Positions 1-7,822 of a stretch of DNA of 32,038 nt are shown piece after piece; the first letter of the stretch is position 1, and each line of letters opens with the position of its first letter. The notes beneath the pieces are model-generated. The model had not been told where the DNA came from and searched no databases. It saw nothing but the letters and a program-made list of their open reading frames with translations. The stretch is from Agromyces seonyuensis (GTDB lineage Bacteria > Actinomycetota > Actinomycetes > Actinomycetales > Microbacteriaceae): positions 1-32,038 of the forward strand of contig NZ_WSTA01000043.1 in NCBI RefSeq assembly GCF_009789225.1, given 5' to 3'. The translations under genes and the position numbers were made by a program.

Positions 1-152
1 CCGACGCGCTCGGCGGGCGCACCGGGCGCGGCGCGCACCGCCGCGGCTGACCGCCCGACGCGGCCGACCGCCCGAGGCGTGCGGGAGCCGGGATGACGCG
101 CGGACGAGCGGGGGTCTTGGGCGGCCGGGTGCGGAACTGACATCCTGGGCGG
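1..152. other. Window edge with no supported gene
   Basis: Very GC-rich sequence before the first gene. One plus-strand frame is open from the window edge to a TGA at 48-50 and could be the last 15 codons of a gene outside the window, but 15 codons are too few to judge. The decamer gaccgcccga occurs at about 49 and again near 66. The only regulatory signal I can propose is the -10-like hexamer just before the antiporter start. Confidence 0.2.
141..146 (+). promoter_or_regulatory. Possible -10 element of a leaderless antiporter mRNA
   Basis: CATCCT lies exactly 6 nt before the antiporter ATG, and no Shine-Dalgarno sequence is visible. It keeps the A at position 2 and T at position 6 that matter most in -10 elements. 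The same geometry recurs at seven other genes here. No convincing -35 was found. Confidence 0.3.
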
Positions 153-1847
153 ATGACCGAGACGCTCGTCGTGCTGGTCGCCGGGCTGCTCATCGTCGCC
201 GCGGCGGCCTCGATCGGGCCGCGCATCCGGGTCGCCGCGCCCCTCGTGCTCGTCGCCATCGGCTTCGCCGCGAGCTTCCTGCCGATGTTCGCCGACTTCG
301 AGATCGACCCCGAGCTGATTCTCGAAGGCGTGCTGCCGCCGCTGCTCTACTCGGCGGCCGTCTCGATGCCCGCGATGAACTTCCGGCGCGAGTTCGTCGC
401 GATCAGCGGGCTGTCGGTCTCGCTCGTCGTCGTGAGCTCCCTCGTGCTCGGCCTGTTCTTCCAGCTCGTGCTGCCCGACATCGGGTTCGCGTGGGGCGCG
501 GCGCTCGGCGCCATCATCAGCCCGACCGACGCGGTCGCGACCGGCATCGTCAAACGGTCGCCGGCCTCGAAACGCGTCGTCGCGATCCTCGAGGGCGAGA
601 GCCTGCTCAACGACGCCACGGCGCTCGTGCTGCTGCGCACGGCGATCGTCTCGGCCGCGGCGGCCTTCTCGTTCTGGGGCGCGGTCGGCACGTTCGCCTA
701 CTCCGTCGTCGTCGCCGTCGTGATCGGCGGGGTCGTCGGCGCCGTCAACCTCGCGATCCGCTCGCGGGTGAGCGACCCGACCGTCAACACCGTCATCTCC
801 ATCGTCGTGCCCTTCGTCGCCTCGGTGCCCGCGGAGGCGCTCGGCGCCTCGGGCCTCGTGGCCGCGGTCGTCGCCGGACTCGTGACGGGGATCCGGGCGC
901 CGCGCGAGCTCTCGCCGCAGCACCGCATGTCGGACGAGCAGGTGTGGCGCACGATCGAACTCGTGCTGGAGGGCTTCGTCTTCCTCACGATGGGCCTCGA
1001 ACTCACCGCCGTCGTGCTCGACGTGCAGCGCGACCACGCGGGCGTCGGCACGGCCGTGCTCATCGCCGCGGGCGCCTTCGTGCTCACGGTGCTCGTGCGG
1101 GCCGCGTGGGTCGCCCCGCTCGTGCGGTCGCTGAAACGCCGGTCGGAGCGCAGCGCTCGCATGCAGGAGCGGCTCGAGGGCTTCCAGGACAAGCTCGCGA
1201 CCCCGGAGGGCCAGCAGGAGACGCTGGAGCGGATGCAGGAGCGCCGCGGTCCCGGTCGCGGCGGCGGGCGCAGCGGCGATCTCGACCGATTCGCCCGCCG
1301 CGTCACCCAGGGACTCGCGGACATCGAGTACTTCAAACGGGCGCCGCTCGGTTGGCGCGACGGCACCGTCATCGTCTGGGCCGGCATGCGCGGCGCCGTC
1401 ACGGTCGCGGCGGCGCAGACGCTGCCGGAGAACACCCCCATGCGTTCCGTGCTCGTGCTCATCGCCTTCGCGGTCGCCGTGCTCTCGCTCGTGCTGCAGG
1501 GCGGCACCCTCGGCTGGCTGATCTCCCGCCTCGCGCCGAAGGTCGACACCGAGGCGATCGAGGCCCAGGATGCCGCCGAGCTCCGGCGGCTCATGGAACT
1601 GCTGCGACAGACCGCGATGGAGTTGCCCGAGCCCGAGGTGGACGAGCAGACCCCGCGACACGAGCGCTTCCGTGCGACGCGGACGCACCGGATCGCGGTC
1701 ATCCACGCGCAGCGCAAGGTCTTGCTCGACGCCCGCGACACCGGCACCTTCGACGCCGACGTGCTCGCCGGCGCCCTCGAGAACCTCGACGCCGACGAGA
1801 TCGCGATCGAACTGCGGGGGCGGTTGTCGGGCGGTTCGGCGACCTGA
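153..1847 (+). CDS. CPA1-family Na+/H+ antiporter (NhaP type)
   Basis: This is a 564-residue inner-membrane cation/proton antiporter that probably exports Na+ (or K+) in exchange for protons for pH and salt homeostasis. About twelve hydrophobic segments are visible. CPA1 hallmarks are SPTDAVAT (residues 123-130) and EGESLLNDAT (147-156), whose Asp residues form the ion site in the family, and a GMRGAVTV motif in the last third. A charged linker rich in Arg, Gln and Gly (about residues 330-395) interrupts the membrane domain before the final helices. A hydrophilic tail of about 100 residues follows, where this family often carries regulation. The ATG at 153 has no good ribosome binding site but follows a -10-like hexamer by 6 nt, so a leaderless transcript is possible. 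The family call is firm; ion preference cannot be read from the sequence. Confidence 0.92.
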   Translation: MTETLVVLVAGLLIVAAAASIGPRIRVAAPLVLVAIGFAASFLPMFADFEIDPELILEGVLPPLLYSAAVSMPAMNFRREFVAISGLSVSLVVVSSLVLGLFFQLVLPDIGFAWGAALGAIISPTDAVATGIVKRSPASKRVVAILEGESLLNDATALVLLRTAIVSAAAAFSFWGAVGTFAYSVVVAVVIGGVVGAVNLAIRSRVSDPTVNTVISIVVPFVASVPAEALGASGLVAAVVAGLVTGIRAPRELSPQHRMSDEQVWRTIELVLEGFVFLTMGLELTAVVLDVQRDHAGVGTAVLIAAGAFVLTVLVRAAWVAPLVRSLKRRSERSARMQERLEGFQDKLATPEGQQETLERMQERRGPGRGGGRSGDLDRFARRVTQGLADIEYFKRAPLGWRDGTVIVWAGMRGAVTVAAAQTLPENTPMRSVLVLIAFAVAVLSLVLQGGTLGWLISRLAPKVDTEAIEAQDAAELRRLMELLRQTAMELPEPEVDEQTPRHERFRATRTHRIAVIHAQRKVLLDARDTGTFDADVLAGALENLDADEIAIELRGRLSGGSAT

Positions 1848-1901
1848 TGGTGCGGCCGCCTCGCGCGTATTAGCAGGGTCGTCATGACGTCTGCAAGGCC
1901 C

Positions 1902-1930
1902 TGGGGCGATCGGCGCGCCCCGCCTAGCGT
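1902..1930 (+). promoter_or_regulatory. Candidate promoter of the DUF6458 gene
   Basis: TAGCGT at 1925-1930 fits the TANNNT -10 consensus, with TGGGGC at 1902-1907 as a weak -35 at a 17-bp spacing. Transcription would begin near 1937, inside the tandem duplication. This is a prediction from pattern only. Confidence 0.3.
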
Positions 1931-1966
1931 CGGAGGACGTTCACCGAGTCGGAGGACGTTCACCGA
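1929..1966 (+). repeat. Perfect 19-bp tandem duplication in a 5' leader
   Basis: The 19-mer gtcggaggacgttcaccga occurs at 1929-1947 and is repeated without spacer or mismatch at 1948-1966. The second copy ends at the start of the ribosome binding site (aaagga) of the next gene. Each copy contains a ggagga purine tract that could itself mimic a Shine-Dalgarno sequence. Confidence 0.9.
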
Positions 1967-1979
1967 AAGGACCCCCGCC

Positions 1980-2249
1980 ATGAGCATCGGCTTCGGCATC
2001 TTCCTGTTCGTCGTCGGCGCGATCCTCGCGTTCGCCCTCGAGATCGACGCGGGCTGGATCGACCTCGACCTCGTCGGCTACCTGCTGATGGGCGCCGGTG
2101 CGATCGTCTTCGTTCTCGGCCTCGTCTTCGCACTCCGCAAGCGCCAGTCGATCACCACCGAGCGCACCGGCGTGGATGCCTCGGGGGAGCGCGTCACGCA
2201 GCGCACCGTCGCGCGCGACGACGCCGACCCGACGCACCCCGGCCGCTGA
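1980..2249 (+). CDS. Small two-helix membrane protein (DUF6458-like)
   Basis: An 89-residue protein with two hydrophobic segments (about residues 3-22 and 30-50) joined by a short loop containing acidic residues, then a hydrophilic tail of about 35 residues rich in Thr, Arg and Asp. The composition and two-helix layout resemble DUF6458 proteins, common small membrane proteins of Microbacteriaceae with no established function. The ATG at 1980 was chosen over an upstream in-frame ATG at 1884 because it has the aaagga ribosome binding site and begins directly with the first helix. The leader aaggacccccgccatga is identical to that of the acetyl-CoA synthetase gene at 4505. It faces that gene convergently across a repeat cluster. 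Confidence 0.8.
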   Translation: MSIGFGIFLFVVGAILAFALEIDAGWIDLDLVGYLLMGAGAIVFVLGLVFALRKRQSITTERTGVDASGERVTQRTVARDDADPTHPGR

Positions 2250-2285
2250 GCCGACGGAGTCGGCAACGCGGGCAGCGACTTCTTC

Positions 2286-2408
2286 GCTGGTCGAGTAGCG
2301 AAGCGTATCGAGACCTGGCGAAGCGTCTGCCCCGCTGGTCGAGTAGCGAAGCTCCTGCCCCGCTGGTCGAGTAGCGAAGCGTCTGCCCCGCTGGTCGAGT
2401 AGCGAAGC
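2286..2408. repeat. REP-like intergenic repeat cluster, four copies
   Basis: The 19-mer gctggtcgagtagcgaagc starts at 2286, 2334, 2362 and 2390. Copies 2, 3 and 4 are spaced exactly 28 bp apart, with gtctgcccc or tcctgcccc as the filler. The first interval is 48 bp because it contains an extra 20 bp with gtatcgagacc. Parts of the unit recur inverted on the far side of the adjoining hairpin (ctcgatac, then actcgacc near 2464). Elements of this type are dispersed between genes in Microbacteriaceae genomes; that statement is from general knowledge and was not checked here. Confidence 0.85.
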
Positions 2409-2448
2409 GTATCGAGACCCGGCGAGGCGCCTCGCGGGGTCTCGATAC
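2409..2448. terminator. Near-perfect 40-bp palindrome between convergent genes
   Basis: Two 20-bp arms (gtatcgagacccggcgaggc at 2409-2428 and its inverse at 2429-2448) match at all but one position and have essentially no loop. The palindrome lies between the DUF6458 stop (2249) and the acetyl-CoA synthetase stop (2484), so it could stop transcription from both sides. There is no T-run. It may equally be the core of the REP-like element. Confidence 0.6.
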
Positions 2449-2483
2449 GGCGCTGGCGCGCCGACTCGACCGGCGGTTTGCGG

Positions 2484-4505
2484 TCAGCCGATGAGGGCGG
2501 CGATGCGCGTCGGCACCGTCTCGTCCTGCAGGCTCGTCGTGTCGCCGAGCGGTCGGCGCTCGGCGAGGTCGACGAGCAGACGCCGCATGATCTTGCCCGA
2601 GCGGGTCTTCGGCAGGTCGGGCACGAGGTGGATGTCGCGCGGCTTCGCGATCGGACCGATGGCCGTCGCGACGTGGGCGCGCAGTTCGGCGAGGAGCGCG
2701 GCGCCGGAGTCATCCGCGGCGCCCGTGCTCGGCGCGACCACGAAGGCCGCGATCGCCTCGCCGGTCGTCGCATCGCTCACCCCGACCACGCCGGCCTCGC
2801 CGACGAGGGGGTGCGCGACGAGCGCCGATTCGATCTCGATCGTCGAGAGCCGGTGGCCCGACACGTTGATGACGTCGTCGACGCGGCCGAGCAGCCAGAC
2901 GTCGCCGTCCTGGTCGTAGCGGGCGCCGTCGCCCGAGAAGAACCAGCCCTGCTTCCAGTAGCGGGCCCAGTACGAGTCGCGGTAGCGCTCGGGGTCGCCC
3001 CAGACGGTGCGGGCCATGCCCGGCCACGTGCCCGCGACGACGAGGTAGCCGCCCTGTCCGCGTTCGACTTCGACGCCGTGCTCGTCGACGACGCGGGCGT
3101 CCAGGCCGGGCAGTGCACGCAGCGCGGAGCCCGGCTTGAGCGTCGAGACGCCCGGCAGCGGCGCCATGATCGCGCCGCCGGTCTCGGACTGCCACCACGT
3201 GTCGACGATGGGCGCGCGGCCCTGCCCGATCTCGCGGTGGAACCACACCCACGCCTCGGGGTTGATCGCCTCGCCGACGGTGCCGAGCAGGCGGATCGTG
3301 CCGAGGTCGTGCTCGGCGGGCACGCCGTCGGGGAACCACGTCATGAGCGAGCGGATGAGCGTGGGCGCCGTGTAGTAGGTCGTCACGCCGTAGCGCTCGA
3401 TGAGCTCGAAGTGCCGGCCGGGGTGCGGGGTGTTCGGGGTGCCCTCGTAGATGAGCGAGGTGACGCCGTTGAGCAGCGGGCCGTAGAGCTCGTAGGTGTG
3501 CGCCGTCACCCACGCGAGGTCGGCCGTGCACCAGTAGACGTCCTCGGGCTTCGGGTCGAAGACCTGCCAGTGCGTCGTCGCCGCGTGCACGAGGTAGCCG
3601 CCCGTGGTGTGCACGAGCCCCTTCGGCCGCCCGGTCGTGCCCGACGTGTAGATGATGAAGAGGGGCGTCTCGGCGTCGAAGAACTCGGGCTCGTGGATGC
3701 TCGGCTGCGCGTCCACGAGTTCGTGCCACCAGACGTCGCGGCCTTCGGTCCAGGGGATCTCGGGAGTCGCGTCGCCCGTGCGGCGGACGACGAGCACGTG
3801 CTCGATCGACTCGACACCGGCGACGGCCGCATCGGCGTTCGCCTTGACCGGCACCGCCGTGCCGCGTCGGAACTGGCCGTCGCTCGTGACGAGCAGCTTC
3901 GCGCCGGTGTCCTCGACGCGGAAGCGGAGGGCCTCGGCCGAGAAGCCGCCGAAGACGAGGGAGTGCACGGCGCCGATGCGCGCGATCGCGAGCGTGACGA
4001 TCACGGTCTCGAGCAGCACGGGCAGGTAGACGACGACGCGGTCGCCCGCGCCGACGCCGAGGGCGGTGAGGGCGTTCGCGGCCTTCGCGACTTCGCGCTC
4101 CAGCTCGGCGTAGGTGAGGGAGCGCCGATCGCCCGGCTCGCCCTCCCAGTGGTACGCGACCCGGTCGCCGTGGCCGGCCGCGACATGGCGGTCGACGCAG
4201 TTGACGGCGGCGTTCAGCCGTCCGCCCGCGAACCATGTCGCCGCGGGCACCGAGAGCACGGGCTCGCCGGTCTCGGCGTCGGTCGCGCCGGTCGGCGCCG
4301 CCGGGCTCCAGGTGTGCGGTGCATCGTCGGGCCAGCGCTCGGCCCAGTCGAGGCGCTCGGCCTGCTCGGTCCACCACGCCACCGGGTCCGCCGCACCGGC
4401 CGAGCGCGCAACGGCGGCCCACTCGGGATGCGCGTTCGCCTGCGCGGCGAAGCCCTCGGGCGCGGGGAAGCGGCGCTGCTCGTCGAGGAGCGTGTCGATC
4501 GTCAT
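2484..4505 (-). CDS. acs: Acetyl-CoA synthetase (AMP-forming)
   Basis: This 673-residue cytoplasmic enzyme makes acetyl-CoA from acetate, ATP and CoA through an acetyl-adenylate. It belongs to the ANL superfamily, and its length is close to the usual 650. The order of motifs is standard: an N-terminal ACAS region with AERLDWAERW, the P-loop TSGTTGRPKG (287-296), the YWCTADLAWVTAH core, the WWQSETG region, the hinge motif around GDGARYDQDGDVWLLGR, and the C-terminal SGKIMRR with Lys638. That lysine is the one acetylated in known Acs enzymes and is required for adenylation. The ATG at 4505 was preferred to one 15 codons upstream because GAAGGA lies ahead of it. The gene is monocistronic, convergent with the DUF6458 gene and followed by the REP-like cluster. 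Confidence 0.95.
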   Translation of the reverse strand: MTIDTLLDEQRRFPAPEGFAAQANAHPEWAAVARSAGAADPVAWWTEQAERLDWAERWPDDAPHTWSPAAPTGATDAETGEPVLSVPAATWFAGGRLNAAVNCVDRHVAAGHGDRVAYHWEGEPGDRRSLTYAELEREVAKAANALTALGVGAGDRVVVYLPVLLETVIVTLAIARIGAVHSLVFGGFSAEALRFRVEDTGAKLLVTSDGQFRRGTAVPVKANADAAVAGVESIEHVLVVRRTGDATPEIPWTEGRDVWWHELVDAQPSIHEPEFFDAETPLFIIYTSGTTGRPKGLVHTTGGYLVHAATTHWQVFDPKPEDVYWCTADLAWVTAHTYELYGPLLNGVTSLIYEGTPNTPHPGRHFELIERYGVTTYYTAPTLIRSLMTWFPDGVPAEHDLGTIRLLGTVGEAINPEAWVWFHREIGQGRAPIVDTWWQSETGGAIMAPLPGVSTLKPGSALRALPGLDARVVDEHGVEVERGQGGYLVVAGTWPGMARTVWGDPERYRDSYWARYWKQGWFFSGDGARYDQDGDVWLLGRVDDVINVSGHRLSTIEIESALVAHPLVGEAGVVGVSDATTGEAIAAFVVAPSTGAADDSGAALLAELRAHVATAIGPIAKPRDIHLVPDLPKTRSGKIMRRLLVDLAERRPLGDTTSLQDETVPTRIAALIG

Positions 4506-4689
4506 GGCGGGGGTCCTTCGCGTCGTCGGTCGGGCCGTCGCGAGGCGCACGCGCGTGCGCTCCGTGTCGGCCCGCCGCGACCCCGTCGTCGCAGCATCCT
4601 GGATGCCATCGACGCTACGTCGCCGCCCGTCGCCCCGCCCGGTCGGCCGTCACGCCCCGTAACGCCGAGGCTCGGTGCCGACGACGCGG

Positions 4690-5310
4690 TCAGGCCGGGA
4701 TATCGGCCCGGATGCCGAGGGCGGGCAGGACGACCGCGTCGATGACGCCGACGAGGAAGTCGCGGTCGACGGGCTTGCCCTCCAGGAGCATCCGGTTCGC
4801 CGCGAGCGCCGTCGAGAGGCCGGCGATGAGTTCGAGGTCGAGGCCCGGCTCGATCTCGCCGCGCTCGACCGCGCGTTCGAAGAGGGCGAGGTTGCGCTCG
4901 ATGCGGGGCCGCACGATGGTCTCGTTCGCGGTGCGGGCGAGCTCGGGCGAGGTGGAGAGCATCGAGGCGAGCCCGGTCATGATGCGGAGCTTGCGCTGCC
5001 CGTCGTCGATGGAGTGCGGCTTGATCTGCGAGACGAGGTCCTCGCGGAGCGAGCCGGTGTCGGGCAGCGGCGCGTCGCGGTCGCCGACCTTGAGGCAGGC
5101 GACGGCGTCGATCACGAGTTCGGCCTTGGAGGGCCAGCGGCGGTAGAGGGTCGCCTTGCCGGCCTTGGCGCGGGTGGCGACCATGTCGACCGTCATGCGG
5201 TCGTAGCCGGTCTCGGCGAGCACGTCGAGGGCGGCGTTGAGGATCTCGGGGTCGCGCGTGTGGTCGCGCTTGCGCCCCGGTCGTGCGGGGGCGGTGTCGA
5301 GCTGCGTCAT
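4690..5310 (-). CDS. TetR-family transcriptional regulator
   Basis: A 206-residue one-component repressor. An Arg/Lys-rich leader is followed by the N-terminal helix-turn-helix (about residues 20-68), with the recognition part around TVDMVATRAKAGKATLYRRW, which is the typical TetR pattern. The rest is the helical ligand-binding and dimer domain. The ATG at 5310 has a good GAAAGGAG ribosome binding site; an in-frame ATG 22 codons upstream would run into the promoter region. It is divergent from a drug exporter gene. In this arrangement TetR proteins usually repress the exporter and themselves until a ligand binds, and the phased sites at 5381-5460 are the likely operators. The ligand is unknown. 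Confidence 0.9.
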   Translation of the reverse strand: MTQLDTAPARPGRKRDHTRDPEILNAALDVLAETGYDRMTVDMVATRAKAGKATLYRRWPSKAELVIDAVACLKVGDRDAPLPDTGSLREDLVSQIKPHSIDDGQRKLRIMTGLASMLSTSPELARTANETIVRPRIERNLALFERAVERGEIEPGLDLELIAGLSTALAANRMLLEGKPVDRDFLVGVIDAVVLPALGIRADIPA

Positions 5311-5380
5311 TGCGGCCGACTCCTTTCGCTGTCCGGATGACCGTACCCGGGTTCCCCGGCGGGGGCGCCCGTGCAACGCT

Positions 5381-5460
5381 GTATGTGAACACCTTAGTTC
5401 AGGAACCTGTGAGTTCTGGAACTGTTGGGTTCCGAAACGTGGAAGTTCCGTATAGAGTCC
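5381..5460. promoter_or_regulatory. Phased operator array: five sites with a 16-bp period
   Basis: Cutting the intergenic region into 16-mers from 5381 aligns a 10-bp core GTTC-NN-GAAC in each. The cores are GTATGTGAAC (5381), GTTCAGGAAC (5397), GTTCTGGAAC (5413), GTTCCGAAAC (5429) and GTTCCGTATA (5445). The two middle-left sites have perfect 4-bp arms, and the outer two keep one half-site each and mirror each other. The array spans the likely promoters of both divergent genes: TATAGA/TAGAGT at 5451-5458 for the exporter, and a CATACA-like hexamer at 5380-5385 on the minus strand for the regulator. Operator function is inferred from position and symmetry. Confidence 0.7.
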
Positions 5461-5465
5461 CCGTC

Positions 5466-6980
5466 ATGACTTCCACCGCATCGACCCCCGTGGTCGCTCC
5501 GCCGGCGAGCACCGCCCCGAACTCGCGCCGTTGGTGGACCCTCGGCGTCGTCGCGCTCGCCCAGCTCATGGTCGTGCTCGACTCCACCGTCGTGAACATC
5601 GCACTGCCCGCCGCGCAGGCCGACCTCGGCTTCAGCGACGGCGACCGGCAGTGGGTGATCACCGCCTACTCCCTCGCCTTCGGCAGCCTCCTGCTGCTCG
5701 GCGGGCGCCTCTCCGACCTCATCGGGCGCAAGCGCACCTTCCTCATCGGACTCGTCGGCTTCGCACTCGCCTCCGCCGCGGGCGGCGCCGCCGCGTCCTT
5801 CGAGATGCTCGTCGCGGCCCGCGCCGTCCAGGGCGCATTCGGCGCGCTGCTCGCCCCGACCGCACTCGCCGTGCTCACCACCACGTTCACGGTGCCGAAG
5901 GAGCGCGCCCGCGCCTTCGGCGTGTTCGGCGCCATCGCCGGCGCGGGCGGCGCGATCGGCCTGCTGCTCGGCGGCGTGCTCACCGAGAACTTCGACTGGC
6001 GCTGGAACCTCTACATCAACGTCGGCATCGCCGCCGTCGCCTTCGTCGGGGCGATGTTCCTCGTGCAGAACGTGCACCGCACCGGCCCGCGCCCGAAGCT
6101 CGACGTCCCCGGCACCGTGCTCGTCTCCGCCGCACTGTTCTCCCTCGTCTACGGCTTCTCGAACGCCGAGACGGAAGGCTGGGACTCGCCCCTCACGTGG
6201 GGCTTCCTCGCCGCTTCGGGCATCCTGCTCGTCGTCTTCGTGCTCTGGCAGCGCCGAGCATCCCACCCGCTGCTCCCGCTGCCGATCGTGCTCGACCGCA
6301 ACCGCGGCGCGGCGTACCTCTCGGTGCTCATCGCCGGTGCCGGCATGTTCGGCATCTTCCTGTTCGTCACGTACTACCTGCAGGCCTCGCTCGGCTACAC
6401 CCCGATCCAGACCGGTCTCGCGTTCCTGCCGATGATCGCGATGCTCGTGCTCGCGGCGCAGCTCGGCACGAACCTGCTCGTGCCGCGATTCGGGCCGAAG
6501 GTGCTCGTGCCGATCGGCATGCTGCTCGGCGCGACCGCCATGATCTGGATGTCGCACAACGACCTCGACAGCTCCTACGTGCTCGACATCATGCCCCCGC
6601 TTATGCTCGCGGGCTTCGCGATGGGCACGATCATGCCGGCCTCGATGCAGACCGCGACCCTCGGGGTCGACCGCGAGTTCGCGGGCGTCGCCTCGGCGAC
6701 CGTGAACACGAGCCAGCAGGTCGGCGGCTCGATCGGCACCGCACTGCTCAACACGCTCGCCGCGACGGCCGCGACCGATTACCTCGCGGCCCACACCCCG
6801 CCGAGCGCGGCCGTCGCCGCCGATGCGGCTCTGCACAGCTACGACGTCGCGTACTGGTGGAGCGCCGGATTCTTCCTCGTCGGCGCGGTCATCGCGGCCG
6901 CGCTGTTCCGCCGGCGCGGTCACGGACTCTCGCTCTCCCACGACGCCCCGGCCGCCGCCGAGCCGGTGATCGCCCACTGA
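5466..6980 (+). CDS. MFS drug:H+ antiporter, DHA2 (EmrB/QacA) family
   Basis: A 504-residue exporter of the inner membrane, expected to use the proton gradient to expel toxic compounds. Fourteen hydrophobic segments fit the DHA2 family. Visible motifs are LDSTVVNIALP (residues 38-48, DHA2 motif D1), GGRLSDLIGRKR (79-90, motif A) and a Gly-rich motif C ending GLLLGGVL in helix 5, which is specific to antiporters. The start at 5466 was chosen over one 61 codons upstream because the longer form would be translated through the operator array. There is no Shine-Dalgarno sequence; TAGAGT ends 7 nt before the ATG, so the mRNA may be leaderless. Divergent from and probably repressed by the TetR protein. 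Substrates are unknown. Confidence 0.92.
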   Translation: MTSTASTPVVAPPASTAPNSRRWWTLGVVALAQLMVVLDSTVVNIALPAAQADLGFSDGDRQWVITAYSLAFGSLLLLGGRLSDLIGRKRTFLIGLVGFALASAAGGAAASFEMLVAARAVQGAFGALLAPTALAVLTTTFTVPKERARAFGVFGAIAGAGGAIGLLLGGVLTENFDWRWNLYINVGIAAVAFVGAMFLVQNVHRTGPRPKLDVPGTVLVSAALFSLVYGFSNAETEGWDSPLTWGFLAASGILLVVFVLWQRRASHPLLPLPIVLDRNRGAAYLSVLIAGAGMFGIFLFVTYYLQASLGYTPIQTGLAFLPMIAMLVLAAQLGTNLLVPRFGPKVLVPIGMLLGATAMIWMSHNDLDSSYVLDIMPPLMLAGFAMGTIMPASMQTATLGVDREFAGVASATVNTSQQVGGSIGTALLNTLAATAATDYLAAHTPPSAAVAADAALHSYDVAYWWSAGFFLVGAVIAAALFRRRGHGLSLSHDAPAAAEPVIAH

Positions 6981-7147
6981 CCCGGTGAACCGAGCGCCGG
7001 CCCCGATCGCATCCCGAACCCGGATGCCGCCGTGGCCGGCGCCTCGTCCGTCGACGGCCGGCGCCTCGCGGCGAGCGGTCGGCGATGCCAGGATGACCGG
7101 CGAGGCCGGCCCCGCAGGGCGGCCGGAACCGGAGGAAGGCGGGCGGC

Positions 7148-7726
7148 ATGATCATCGAGACGCCGGAGGTCGAGGGGGCCGACGGGGCCGTCGGCGAGAT
7201 GTACGACGACGACCTGCGCCACCACGGCATGGTGTTCGCCCACACCCGGGCGATGGCGGTGAACCCGGAGGCCCACGCCGCGTTCGAGGCGCTCATCGGG
7301 GCGATCGTGCCCTCGATCGGGAAGCGCACCTACGAACTCGTGACCCTCGCCGCCGCGCGGGCGATCCCCTCCCCGCACTGCCTCCTCGCCCACGGGGAGA
7401 AACTCCGGCGGATGGGCGACTACGACGACGGCCAGCTCGAGCGCATCGCCCGCGACTACCTCGACGCCGGCCTCGAGCCCGCCGACCTCGCCGTCATGGC
7501 GTTCGCCGAGAAGCTCTCGCTCGACCCGCTCTCGATGACGGACGTCGATTCGCAGCGCCTCCGCGACGTCGGCTTCACCGACCGGCAGATCGTCGACGTC
7601 GCGCTCGCCGCGGGCGTGCGCAACTTCTTCTCGCGGGCGATCAACGCGCTCGCGGTGCCGGTCGAGGAGGTCCCGGGCACCCCCGAACCCCTCGTCGACG
7701 CCCTGCTCTCCCCGCTCCTCGACTGA
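7148..7726 (+). CDS. Carboxymuconolactone decarboxylase / AhpD-family protein
   Basis: A 192-residue helical cytoplasmic protein related to AhpD and the peroxidase-related (YciW/Ddl-type) branch. The segment with SPHCLLAHG (residues 75-83) corresponds to the AhpD active-site helix. In canonical AhpD this carries C-x-x-C with a nearby His; here the first Cys is Ser75 while Cys78 and His82 remain. A CxxC disulfide mechanism is therefore not possible, though single-Cys relatives are common. The ATG at 7148 follows a GGAGGAA ribosome binding site at 7131-7137. It stands alone between the exporter and nhaA. It may be an oxidative-stress or decarboxylase-like enzyme; substrate unknown. Confidence 0.8.
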   Translation: MIIETPEVEGADGAVGEMYDDDLRHHGMVFAHTRAMAVNPEAHAAFEALIGAIVPSIGKRTYELVTLAAARAIPSPHCLLAHGEKLRRMGDYDDGQLERIARDYLDAGLEPADLAVMAFAEKLSLDPLSMTDVDSQRLRDVGFTDRQIVDVALAAGVRNFFSRAINALAVPVEEVPGTPEPLVDALLSPLLD

Positions 7727-7764
7727 CCGGCCCCGCCCCGCCCGTCCCTGCCTCCCCCATTTCC

Positions 7765-7822
7765 CGAGTGGGTAGGTACTGCGGGTCCGGGCCGCCGTGC
7801 ACCCGCAGCACCTACCCACTCG
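7765..7822. repeat. Long hairpin with 22-bp arms
   Basis: The arm at 7765-7786 is the inverse of 7801-7822 with one mismatch, around a 14-nt GC-rich loop. The stem contains gagtgggtaggt / acctacccactc, and outer ccccat / atgggg segments extend the symmetry. It sits in the gap between the AhpD-like gene and nhaA. It could end transcription of the former, but there is no T-run and the size suggests a dispersed palindromic element. Confidence 0.75.

Noticed and set aside
4506..4689. Extra small gene between acs and the TetR gene
   Set aside because: Open frames here are Arg/Pro-rich extensions of neighbours with no ribosome binding site.
2478..4745. A 755-codon open frame antisense to acs
   Set aside because: Low-complexity Asp/Arg/Val-rich translation and a complete conserved enzyme on the other strand.
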